The position numbers were made by a program, and so were the translations under genes. Of a DNA stretch of 21,418 bases, positions 1 to 6,650 are shown one piece after another (positions within the stretch are counted from its first letter, which is position 1; each line of letters starts with the position of its first letter). The stretch is from Syntrophaceae bacterium (GTDB taxonomy: Bacteria; Desulfobacterota; Desulfomonilia; Desulfomonilales; Desulfomonilaceae). The stretch covers positions 1-21,418 of the forward strand of contig JACWAG010000344.1 in the NCBI GenBank assembly GCA_014874425.1, given 5' to 3'. The notes under the pieces are model-generated. The model saw nothing but the letters and a program-made list of their open reading frames with translations, was not told where the DNA came from and made no database searches.

Positions 1-414
1 CTCTCTGAGCTTCAGATAAAAAGTGTCGGCATCCTCTTTGGAAATAAAATGACTCAGCGGTTTCCCGATGAGGGATGCTCTTTCTATACTTAGTAGTCGG
101 GTCGCCATCAGATTGGATTCCAGGATAAACCCTTTGCCGTCCACTGTCAGGTAACCAACCGGCGCAAAGTTATATAGGTCTTGGTAACGATTTAGCGATT
201 CTCCAAGTTCTCGCTGGGTCCTGAGCAGTTCTTCGTTCTGCATTTTCAGTTCTATCTGATGGACATGGAGTTCGTGAACCAGCTCTTGGGTTTCTGCGGT
301 GGATAGTCCTGATACGTCAGGATGAGTTACGGACGTTTCTGGTAAAGTGGCTTCCGCGCGCGATCGCAGGCCGGTCAATTCAGCCACAGGCGGTTCCTGG
401 GTTTTGTTTTGCAC
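1..414 (-). CDS. PAS-domain signalling protein, N-terminal fragment (cut by window edge)
   Basis: The open frame runs off the left edge, so only about 138 N-terminal residues are visible. The start is a GTG preceded by a strong Shine-Dalgarno (AGGAGGG, at 421-429 on the plus strand) with 8-nt spacing. Residues about 1-45 are polar and low-complexity. Residues about 46-75 form an amphipathic, probably coiled segment (ELVHELHVHQIELKMQNEEL). From about residue 80 a PAS fold begins (YQDLYNFAPVGYLTVDGKG, then ESNLMATRLLSIERASLIGK). The helix followed by PAS with a FAPVGY motif is typical of the N-terminus of bacterial PAS sensor histidine kinases or diguanylate cyclases. The output domain lies outside the window, so the final activity is unknown. 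The gene is separated from the tRNA by about 160 bp. Confidence 0.8.
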   Translation of the reverse strand, partial: MQNKTQEPPVAELTGLRSRAEATLPETSVTHPDVSGLSTAETQELVHELHVHQIELKMQNEELLRTQRELGESLNRYQDLYNFAPVGYLTVDGKGFILESNLMATRLLSIERASLIGKPLSHFISKEDADTFYLKLRE

Positions 415-420
415 AAAGTG

Positions 421-429
421 TTCCCTCCT
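421..429 (-). promoter_or_regulatory. Ribosome binding site setting the GTG start of the PAS protein
   Basis: Read on the minus strand this is AGGAGGGAA, 8 nt upstream of a GTG codon. No ATG in this frame has a comparable site, so it decides the start. Confidence 0.7.
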
Positions 430-450
430 GCGATGTTCAAGAGGTAAAAA

Positions 451-502
451 AACGTAGTATTTTAATATATCAGATGTTACTTGAATATAAACAACGTAGT
501 AT
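451..502. repeat. Two direct copies of AACGTAGTAT upstream of the PAS gene
   Basis: The decamer AACGTAGTAT occurs at 451-460 and again at 493-502, a 42-bp period (four helical turns). Both lie between the PAS gene and the tRNA, where the PAS promoter must be. In-phase spacing suits a regulator site, but this is inference and two decamers in AT-rich DNA can arise by chance. Confidence 0.3.
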
Positions 503-572
503 GAACTGGAATAGCGCCCCCCAATTTATAATTTCTCAAGAGAAGAACAAATGACAAATTATCTATGATTTA

Positions 573-664
<92 letters not shown>

Positions 665-1178
665 GCAGTTGTTTTGGTACGCCAACAACTCGTAAACGCT
701 GCTGTCTGAAAAAATCCCGCAGCAATTCGGCTGATTCTTTCTGCATAACCCCTGATTTAATCTCAATTTCATGATTATATCTGGGGTCATGGGCGAGATC
801 GAACAAGCTACCAAATGCGCCGTATCTAATATCCCAAGCGCCAAAAACCACTCGTTCTACCCGCGCGTTCAAAAGGGCCGCTGCGCACATTACACAAGGT
901 TCTAAAGTAACATAAACGATAGAATCTTTCAATCGCCAATCACCCTGGGCTCTTGCCGCTTTTCGAAGGGCGACAATCTCGGCGTGCGCCGTAGGATCAT
1001 GTTCCATTTCCACTTTATTAAAACCCGCGCCTATTATTGTCGCCCGTTTAACGATGACGGCCCCTACCGGGGTCTCACCCAGACTCAAAGCTTTGGCGGC
1101 TAAATCCAGAGCCATTCTCATAAAAAAAATCTCGTCCCGACCTACATGATCCGACAATATAATTCCTCGATAACTAAT

Positions 1179-2837
1179 TTATGTTAATATTGCTCCTCGG
1201 GCCGCAGACGTAACACGATCCGCGTAACGCGCCAGATAACCTTCACTAATTTTTTGTTCCGGTGGCTGCCACTGTTCGCGCCGTTTCTCAAACTCTTCAT
1301 CCGAGATTCTTAAGTCAATTCTTTTGTTTGGGATGTTGATTTCGACTTCATCGCCATCCTGGATCAACGCTATTGGTCCACCGTGCGCCGCCTCAGGAGA
1401 AATATGACCAATAGCCGCGCCCCTCGTGCCCCCACTGAATCTCCCATCAGTAATCAAGCACACCGTTTTATCCAGTCCCATGCCAGCCAAAGCTGAGGTG
1501 GGATTTAGCATTTCCCGCATACCAGGTCCGCCTTTAGGCCCTTCATATCTAATAACAACAATGTCTCCAGGCTTAATGTTTCCAGCAAGGATTTGATCAA
1601 CCGCTGTTTCCTCAGAATCAAAAACCCTAGCTCTGCCTGTGTTTTGCAACATTTCCTCAGAAACCGCCGACTGTTTCACTACACTTCCTTCTGGAGCCAA
1701 GTTACCATAAAGTATAGCGATTCCACCTTTCACGTGATATGGACGTTCAAGAGGCTTTATGACTTCCGGATCTCTAACCACCACCCCTTTTGTACTATCC
1801 TTCAAAAGAAAACCTGTTACTGTCAGCACATTAGGATTTACCAGCCCGCCGTCGATAAGTTCCTTTAAAACAGCCTGAATGCCACCTGCTAAATAAAGAT
1901 CTTCGAGATGGTGCGGGCCGGCTGGAGAAAGAGAACAAATATGTGGTGTTTTTGAACTTATTTCATCAAATAGTTTTAAACTGATATTGAGTTTGGCTTC
2001 GTTCCCGATCGCCGGAACATGTAAAACAGTGTTTGTAGAACAGCCAAGCGCCATATCTACAGCTATAGCGTTTCTGAAAGCTTCTTCCGTAGCGATATCT
2101 CTAGGCCTGATTTCCTTGATGACCAGTTCCATGACTTTCATGCCGGCCGATTTAGCCAATCTGATTCTGGCCGCGTGAGTGGCAGGGATAGTTCCATTTC
2201 CAGGCAGGCCTAGACCGAGAGCTTCAGTAAGACAATTCATGGAATTGGCGGTAAACATCCCTGCGCAGGACCCACAGCCGGGACATGCTTCTTCTTCAAG
2301 TTCAGCCAAGTCAAGAGTAGACATCTTGTTGGCCGTTACCATGCCCACTGCTTCAAATACGGTGATTACATCCGCTTTTTTGCCTTGAAACTTCCCTGCC
2401 AGCATAGGACCGCCGCTTATAACAATAGCCGGTAGGTTGAGTCTAAGAGCGGCCATTAACATCCCTGGGACAACTTTGTCGCAATTAGGAATTAATACCA
2501 GCCCATCAAAAGGATGAGCTTTCGCCATGATTTCAATAGAATCCGCTATCAGTTCCCGTGAAGCGAGAGAATATTTCATTCCCTCATGGCCCATGGCCAA
2601 ACCGTCGCAAACACCTATAGTCGGGAATTCGAGCGGGGTGCCCCCGGCGATTCTTACTCCTGCTTTTACCGCTTCCGCTATCCGGTCAAGGTGAATGTGA
2701 CCGGGCACAACTTCATTTGCAGAATTAACCACGCCAATAAGTGGTCTTTCAATTTCTTCGTTAGTTAGTCCCATCGCTTTAAGCAAAGCTCTTGAAGGGG
2801 CCCTAACGAGACCCTTTTTCATCAAATCGCTACGCAC
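1179..2837 (-). CDS. ilvD: Dihydroxy-acid dehydratase IlvD
   Basis: This enzyme catalyses dehydration of 2,3-dihydroxy-isovalerate and 2,3-dihydroxy-3-methylvalerate to the 2-oxo acids, the third common step of valine and isoleucine synthesis. It is cytoplasmic and needs an Fe-S cluster. At 552 residues it has the usual IlvD/Edd family length. Visible signatures are CDGLAMGHEGM (Cys77), IPNCDKVVPGM (Cys119) and ACPGCGSCAGMFTANSMNC (Cys185, Cys188, Cys191). The C-terminal domain contains GPKGGPGMREML and DGRFSGGTRG. The VVNSANEVVPGH segment has no cysteine at the place where [2Fe-2S] enzymes such as the mycobacterial one carry PCN. It therefore resembles the E. coli oxygen-sensitive [4Fe-4S] type, fitting an anaerobe (inference). 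The start is GTG with GGAGG 5 nt upstream, giving the family N-terminus RSDLMKKG. Confidence 0.97.
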   Translation of the reverse strand: MRSDLMKKGLVRAPSRALLKAMGLTNEEIERPLIGVVNSANEVVPGHIHLDRIAEAVKAGVRIAGGTPLEFPTIGVCDGLAMGHEGMKYSLASRELIADSIEIMAKAHPFDGLVLIPNCDKVVPGMLMAALRLNLPAIVISGGPMLAGKFQGKKADVITVFEAVGMVTANKMSTLDLAELEEEACPGCGSCAGMFTANSMNCLTEALGLGLPGNGTIPATHAARIRLAKSAGMKVMELVIKEIRPRDIATEEAFRNAIAVDMALGCSTNTVLHVPAIGNEAKLNISLKLFDEISSKTPHICSLSPAGPHHLEDLYLAGGIQAVLKELIDGGLVNPNVLTVTGFLLKDSTKGVVVRDPEVIKPLERPYHVKGGIAILYGNLAPEGSVVKQSAVSEEMLQNTGRARVFDSEETAVDQILAGNIKPGDIVVIRYEGPKGGPGMREMLNPTSALAGMGLDKTVCLITDGRFSGGTRGAAIGHISPEAAHGGPIALIQDGDEVEINIPNKRIDLRISDEEFEKRREQWQPPEQKISEGYLARYADRVTSAARGAILT

Positions 2838-2916
2838 TTAGGCCTCCAAATACTAAAACCATATGTAAAATTAACTTTTTTAAAAATACCAATTTTGCCA
2901 GCTCTTGTTTAGTCTC

Positions 2917-4131
2917 TCACTTTTTGAGGATCTTTTCCACTTTTGGGGCTTGTATCCTATCATATACAGGTAACTCTCCCATCAATGGCCGCGCGTACAT
3001 TTTAAACTCGTCTGTTACATTATTGGCGCCATGAATAAAACTGTCAGGCATACTTTTGGTTTCTTTCGCTACATCTTTAAGGGGTGTTAGGTTGTAACGC
3101 ACGCCATAGTCACCAACTCTTTCTATGGTGATTGAACCGTCAACTCTATGCCACGCGGCTATTTGAACAGCGCGCTCTCCTACCTCTCGGGCTTCATTTG
3201 CGTCGATTTGACTAACGCATCCCAGGAAAGATCTTTGCAAATAACCAAAAGTATCGGATCTAACCCTTTTTATATTTAGCCGCTTTTTAACGATTTCAGC
3301 TAAGGCGTCCCCCAATGATGTATTTCCAGAGAGTTGAACATTTCCGTGCGCGTCTTTTTCAACACTATCAAGAAGACTCGCCACCACTGGTGTACCCGAA
3401 GCGTCTATAATACCTTCTGAAACAGCTATCACAACGCGTCCGAATTCTTTGTACGCGGCGTCTACACTCCCAAGAAATTCATCCGAATCAAAAGGCCGTT
3501 CCGGCAAATAAATCAAATGGGGACCATCATCATGATATTTCCTTGCAAAAACAGAAGCAGCGGTGAGAAAACCTGCGTGACGCCCCATGACCACGCCGAT
3601 ATAAACGCCTGGAAGCGAGCGATTATCTAGATTGACTCCCATAAAAGCCTGAGCGACAAATTTTGCGGCTGACCCATATCCTGGACAATGATCTGTAACC
3701 CGCAAGTCGTTATCAATAGTTTTTGGAATATGTGTCACCCTCAATTCGTAACCAGCTTCCTGAGCAAACTTGTTAACGATGCGGCACGTTTCTGCTGAAT
3801 CATTTCCACCAATATAAAAAAAATAATGAATTGTGTGTGCCTTACAAACATCAAAAATTCTTTTACAGAATTCTTCATCCGGTTTTACTCTGGTGCTTCT
3901 TATACCTGCGCCTGGAGTTAAAGCAACCATTTCAAGATTGTGTTTCGTAGCTTCCGTCAAATTCACGAATTCTTCATTTACCAAACCTTCTACTCCACGA
4001 AACGCGCCGTAAAATTGTGTTATATTGGGGTATTGCCTCGCTTGGAGGACTGCCCCTACCAGCGACTGATTAATTACGGCCGTTGGGCCACCTCCCATAG
4101 CAATTATTGCTTTTCCAGTAAGTTTTTCCAT
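2917..4131 (-). CDS. pfp: 6-phosphofructokinase, probably pyrophosphate-dependent
   Basis: The product interconverts fructose 6-phosphate and fructose 1,6-bisphosphate. Family motifs are the N-terminal GGGPTAVIN loop (13-21), GGNDS (108-112), the catalytic PKTIDND (136-142), MGRHAG (182-187) and PERPF (210-214). In ATP-dependent enzymes such as E. coli PfkA the phosphate-loop motif is GGDGS, with Gly at the second variable place. Here that place is Asp and a Lys precedes TID, the pattern associated with PPi use and a reversible reaction. The preceding Asp is replaced by Asn (GGND), so donor choice is inferred rather than certain. Length is 404 residues. The ATG has GGAGG 8 nt upstream. It is 79 bp upstream of ilvD on the same strand and divergent from mvhD. 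Confidence 0.9.
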   Translation of the reverse strand: MEKLTGKAIIAMGGGPTAVINQSLVGAVLQARQYPNITQFYGAFRGVEGLVNEEFVNLTEATKHNLEMVALTPGAGIRSTRVKPDEEFCKRIFDVCKAHTIHYFFYIGGNDSAETCRIVNKFAQEAGYELRVTHIPKTIDNDLRVTDHCPGYGSAAKFVAQAFMGVNLDNRSLPGVYIGVVMGRHAGFLTAASVFARKYHDDGPHLIYLPERPFDSDEFLGSVDAAYKEFGRVVIAVSEGIIDASGTPVVASLLDSVEKDAHGNVQLSGNTSLGDALAEIVKKRLNIKRVRSDTFGYLQRSFLGCVSQIDANEAREVGERAVQIAAWHRVDGSITIERVGDYGVRYNLTPLKDVAKETKSMPDSFIHGANNVTDEFKMYARPLMGELPVYDRIQAPKVEKILKK

Positions 4132-4271
4132 TCTAATTTTCCTCCAATCATTGTTTATTCTATGATATTGGCGATATTCTGGATATGGAGTTAAATACGC
4201 CGGATTAATCGACGAATTTTAAGCCACCATTAATATAGTTGATTGATTTAACATTACGAAAAAGATATTTT

Positions 4272-4295
4272 CTTGTCATGAAAAATTGTGACAAG
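4272..4295. promoter_or_regulatory. Inverted repeat, possible operator between pfp and mvhD
   Basis: Arms CTTGTCA (4272-4278) and TGACAAG (4289-4295) are perfect reverse complements separated by 10 bp, with centres 17 bp apart. The spacing suits a dimeric helix-turn-helix regulator. It lies about 110 bp upstream of the proposed mvhD promoter and 140 bp upstream of pfp. There is no following T-run, so it is not a terminator. The cognate regulator is unknown. Confidence 0.45.
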
Positions 4296-4403
4296 GCTTC
4301 AAATTATCTACAAATCATTAGAGATATAGACAATCTTCCAATAGAAAATATTTTTAATAGGGGCTGATTTAAAGGTCCCTGCATTTTGTTTATAGCCTAA
4401 AAC

Positions 4404-4432
4404 TTGAAAAATTTGTTTTCTTGGTCTAAATT
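4404..4432 (+). promoter_or_regulatory. Predicted sigma-70-type promoter of mvhD-metV-metF
   Basis: TTGAAA at 4404-4409 is followed by a 17-bp spacer and TAAATT at 4427-4432, about 50 bp upstream of the mvhD ATG. It is close to consensus, but in such AT-rich DNA this is only a prediction. Confidence 0.4.
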
Positions 4433-4485
4433 ACAGTTTGCGCCCATCTATTTTTCATTTTTGAAAAAATCGGGAGTCAAAAGCT

Positions 4486-4923
4486 ATGTCAGACTTTGAG
4501 CCTATAGTAGTGGCCTTCTGCTGCCATTATTGCGCTTACGGCGCAGCGGATTTAGCAGGAAGCATGCGATTGGAATACCCTACAAACTTACGCATCATTC
4601 GGCTTCCATGCACTGGGAAAATTACCCCTGTTTTTCTGTTACGAGCATTTGAAAAGGGCGCCGATGGTGTTTATGTAGCGGGGTGTCTTGAGGGGGATTG
4701 TCATTTTATCCAGGGAAACCTTGTTGCAAAGCCTCGGGTAAACTACACCAAAAAATTGATTCAAGAAGTTGGTTTAGAACCTGAAAGATTAGAAATGTTT
4801 AACATGAGCGCCGCTATGGGGCCTCGTTTCGCTGAAGTCGCTCGTGAATTTGTGCAGAGGATAAAAGAACTGGGACCAAGTCCTTTGAATAAGAATTATC
4901 ATATTCAAAGTGACGCCGCTTAA
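4486..4923 (+). CDS. mvhD: MvhD/FlpD-family [2Fe-2S] electron-transfer subunit
   Basis: This 145-residue protein belongs to the delta subunit family of methyl-viologen-reducing hydrogenase (MvhD). Members carry a [2Fe-2S] cluster and pass electrons between a partner oxidoreductase and the flavoprotein HdrA. Characteristic motifs are CCHYCAYGAADLAG (Cys12, Cys13, Cys16), PCTGK (Cys42) and GCLEGDCHFIQGN (Cys67, Cys72). The ATG is preceded by GGGAG at 9-nt spacing. It is the first gene of an operon with metV and metF, 45 bp downstream. In acetogens such as Moorella, MvhD, HdrABC and MetFV are encoded together and form one complex, so a role in supplying electrons to methylenetetrahydrofolate reductase is inferred. 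Unlike that locus, no hdrA lies next to it. Confidence 0.92.
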   Translation: MSDFEPIVVAFCCHYCAYGAADLAGSMRLEYPTNLRIIRLPCTGKITPVFLLRAFEKGADGVYVAGCLEGDCHFIQGNLVAKPRVNYTKKLIQEVGLEPERLEMFNMSAAMGPRFAEVAREFVQRIKELGPSPLNKNYHIQSDAA

Positions 4924-4968
4924 CACAGCGCCTACTTTAGTTTCCGAACGTCCAATTGGAGGCACGAG

Positions 4969-5637
4969 ATGGTTATAGGTGAAAGAAAACCCTTCGATGA
5001 AATCATGAAAATGTTGGAGGGTGTAAAAAAAATTGCCGTCATGGGTTGCGGCGGCTGCGTAACCGTATGTCTCACTGGGGGACATGATGAGGTACGGGTA
5101 CTATCGAGTCAGTTGAGAATGGCTCGTGACAAAGAAGGTAACCCTATTGAAATCATAGAAAAGACGCTTGAGCGGCAGTGCGATCCGGAATATGTTGAAC
5201 AAGCCGAAGGTGTAGCGTCTGAAGTTGAGGCGGTTCTTTCAATGGCTTGCGGCGCTGGCGTCCAATTTATGGCCGAGAGATACAAAGACCTTCCGATTTA
5301 CCCTGCTCTCAACACCACATTTGTTGGCGGTTCAAAAAAGGAAGGTTATTATGTTGAAAGATGTCAAACTTGTGGTGAATGTAAATTGTATTTCACTGGA
5401 GGAATCTGCCCAATAGCGCGATGTTCTAAAAGTTTGTTAAATGGTCCTTGTGGTGGTTCAACTAACGGAAAATGTGAGATTGACCCGGAAATAGATTGCG
5501 CTTGGCAGCTTATTCTGGATCGTCTTAAATCTCTTAACCAAATGGATCGTTACTCAAGTATGATGCCAATTAATGATTGGCGGACCAACAGAGATGGAGG
5601 TCCTCGAAAGATGATTAGGGAGGATTTTCAGCGATGA
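4969..5637 (+). CDS. metV: MetV, iron-sulfur partner subunit of methylenetetrahydrofolate reductase
   Basis: MetV is the zinc/iron-sulfur accessory subunit of the acetogen-type methylenetetrahydrofolate reductase and should relay electrons to the FAD of MetF. The protein is 222 residues and rich in cysteine. The N-terminal half has a MGCGGCVTVC segment (Cys27, Cys30, Cys34). The C-terminal half has RCQTCGECKLYFTGGICP (Cys132, 135, 138, 147), then Cys152, NGPCGG (Cys161) and Cys169. This pattern matches the MTHFR C-terminal domain family and can hold two [4Fe-4S] clusters. The ATG follows GGAGG at 6-nt spacing. Its stop overlaps the metF start by 4 nt (ATGA), which indicates translational coupling and a stoichiometric complex. 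Confidence 0.92.
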   Translation: MVIGERKPFDEIMKMLEGVKKIAVMGCGGCVTVCLTGGHDEVRVLSSQLRMARDKEGNPIEIIEKTLERQCDPEYVEQAEGVASEVEAVLSMACGAGVQFMAERYKDLPIYPALNTTFVGGSKKEGYYVERCQTCGECKLYFTGGICPIARCSKSLLNGPCGGSTNGKCEIDPEIDCAWQLILDRLKSLNQMDRYSSMMPINDWRTNRDGGPRKMIREDFQR

Positions 5638-6569
5638 GTGATGAATTTAAATCAGGCAGCAAACTTGAGAAGGTTTTGAAATCCGGGCAATTCGCTGTGA
5701 CTGGTGAATGTGGGCCGCCTCGAGGAGCAGACGCCGAAGTAATTCGTAAAAAATGTACTCTCCTTAAGGACAAAGCAGACGCTTTTAATATAACAGACAA
5801 TCAGACTGCTGTTGTTCGTATGTCTTCCATTGCCTCCGCTGTAATAATGATGCAGCAGGGAATGGAACCAGTAATGCAAATGGTATGTCGTGACCGAAAT
5901 CGGATTGCTATCCAGAGCGATATTTTAGGTGGAGCCGCATTAGGTATCAAAAACATGCTATGTCTTTCTGGAGATCATCAAAAATTTGGAGATCACCCTC
6001 AAGCAAAGAATGTATTCGATTTGGACTCTATTCAACTAATCAACACTGTAAAGATAATGCGGGATGATTGTAAATTTCTCAGCGGTGAAGAAATAAAAGG
6101 CGCCCCCAAATTATTTATAGGCGCAGCCGCTAATCCCTTCGCTGACCCCTTTGAAATTAGGGCCCCTAGACTTGCAAAGAAAATTGCCGCCGGGGTCGAC
6201 TTCATCCAGACACAGTGTATTTTTAACTTAAAGAAATTTGAAGAATGGATGAAACAGGTCGTCGATATGGGTTTACATGAAAAGGTTTACATTCTTGGGG
6301 GCGTGACTCCTTTCAAAAGTTTTGGTATGGCTCGTTATATGGCAAATAACGTTCCAGGTATGGATGTCCCGGACGAACTGCTTCAAAGAATGAAAAGCAC
6401 GCCTAAGGAAAAACAGGCTGAAGAAGGTATTACTATAGCAGTAGAAACCATTAAGCGGTTACAGGCCATCAAGGGCATCGCAGGAGTCCATATAATGGCA
6501 ATCGAATGGGAAGAAAAAGTTGGTGAAATAGCCGAAAAAGCGGGATTGCTTCCACGTCCCACGATTTAA
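5634..6569 (+). CDS. metF: Methylenetetrahydrofolate reductase MetF
   Basis: MetF reduces 5,10-methylene-tetrahydrofolate to 5-methyl-tetrahydrofolate, the last folate step of the Wood-Ljungdahl methyl branch and the methyl source for methionine. The 311-residue TIM-barrel protein has the catalytic glutamate in TGECGPPRG (Glu25), NITDNQ (52-57), CRDRNR (85-90) and GAAANPFADP (163-172). FIQTQ follows at 190-194. These match the short acetogen/delta-type MetF that works with MetV rather than an NADH-dependent enteric enzyme. The ATG overlaps the metV stop and has AGGGAGG about 10 nt upstream. It ends the operon and is followed by a hairpin terminator. Depending on the organism it could run in the oxidative (acetate or methyl oxidation) or reductive direction; the sequence does not decide. 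Confidence 0.95.
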   Translation: MSDEFKSGSKLEKVLKSGQFAVTGECGPPRGADAEVIRKKCTLLKDKADAFNITDNQTAVVRMSSIASAVIMMQQGMEPVMQMVCRDRNRIAIQSDILGGAALGIKNMLCLSGDHQKFGDHPQAKNVFDLDSIQLINTVKIMRDDCKFLSGEEIKGAPKLFIGAAANPFADPFEIRAPRLAKKIAAGVDFIQTQCIFNLKKFEEWMKQVVDMGLHEKVYILGGVTPFKSFGMARYMANNVPGMDVPDELLQRMKSTPKEKQAEEGITIAVETIKRLQAIKGIAGVHIMAIEWEEKVGEIAEKAGLLPRPTI

Positions 6570-6594
6570 AAATTACTATCTCAGAAATTTAATC

Positions 6595-6640
6595 AAAAAG
6601 CAGGAAACCCTAAGTTGGTTTACCTGCTTTTTTAATTTTT
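6595..6640. terminator. Bidirectional intrinsic terminator between metF and gyrB
   Basis: The stem is formed by AAAAAGCAGGAAACC (6595-6609) and GGTTTACCTGCTTTTTT (6617-6633), with one bulged base and a 7-nt loop. It is followed by a T-rich tail on the plus strand and flanked by an A-run that gives Ts on the minus strand. Position between convergent genes supports use in both directions. Confidence 0.8.
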
Positions 6641-6650
6641 TAGATCATGA

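Larger units (their letters stand above)
4132..4485. other. Gene-free divergent promoter region between pfp and mvhD
   Basis: This 354-bp AT-rich stretch separates two divergently transcribed genes, so it should hold both promoters. No credible ORF or RNA gene was seen. It contains one good inverted repeat (4272-4295) and one sigma-70-like promoter facing mvhD (4404-4432). No clear promoter could be picked for pfp. Confidence 0.6.

Noticed and set aside
1672..1687. TGTTTCAC half-site of parS in ilvD
   Set aside because: The second half does not match; a half-site in coding sequence is not evidence of parS.
1725..1740. parS-like sequence TTTCACGTGATA inside ilvD
   Set aside because: Only about 11 of 16 positions match the parS consensus, and it encodes the YHVKGG segment of IlvD, so chance plus coding constraint explains it.
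1593..2768. Several plus-strand ORFs of 60-91 residues within ilvD
   Set aside because: All are antisense to conserved IlvD motifs and lack ribosome sites and family resemblance.
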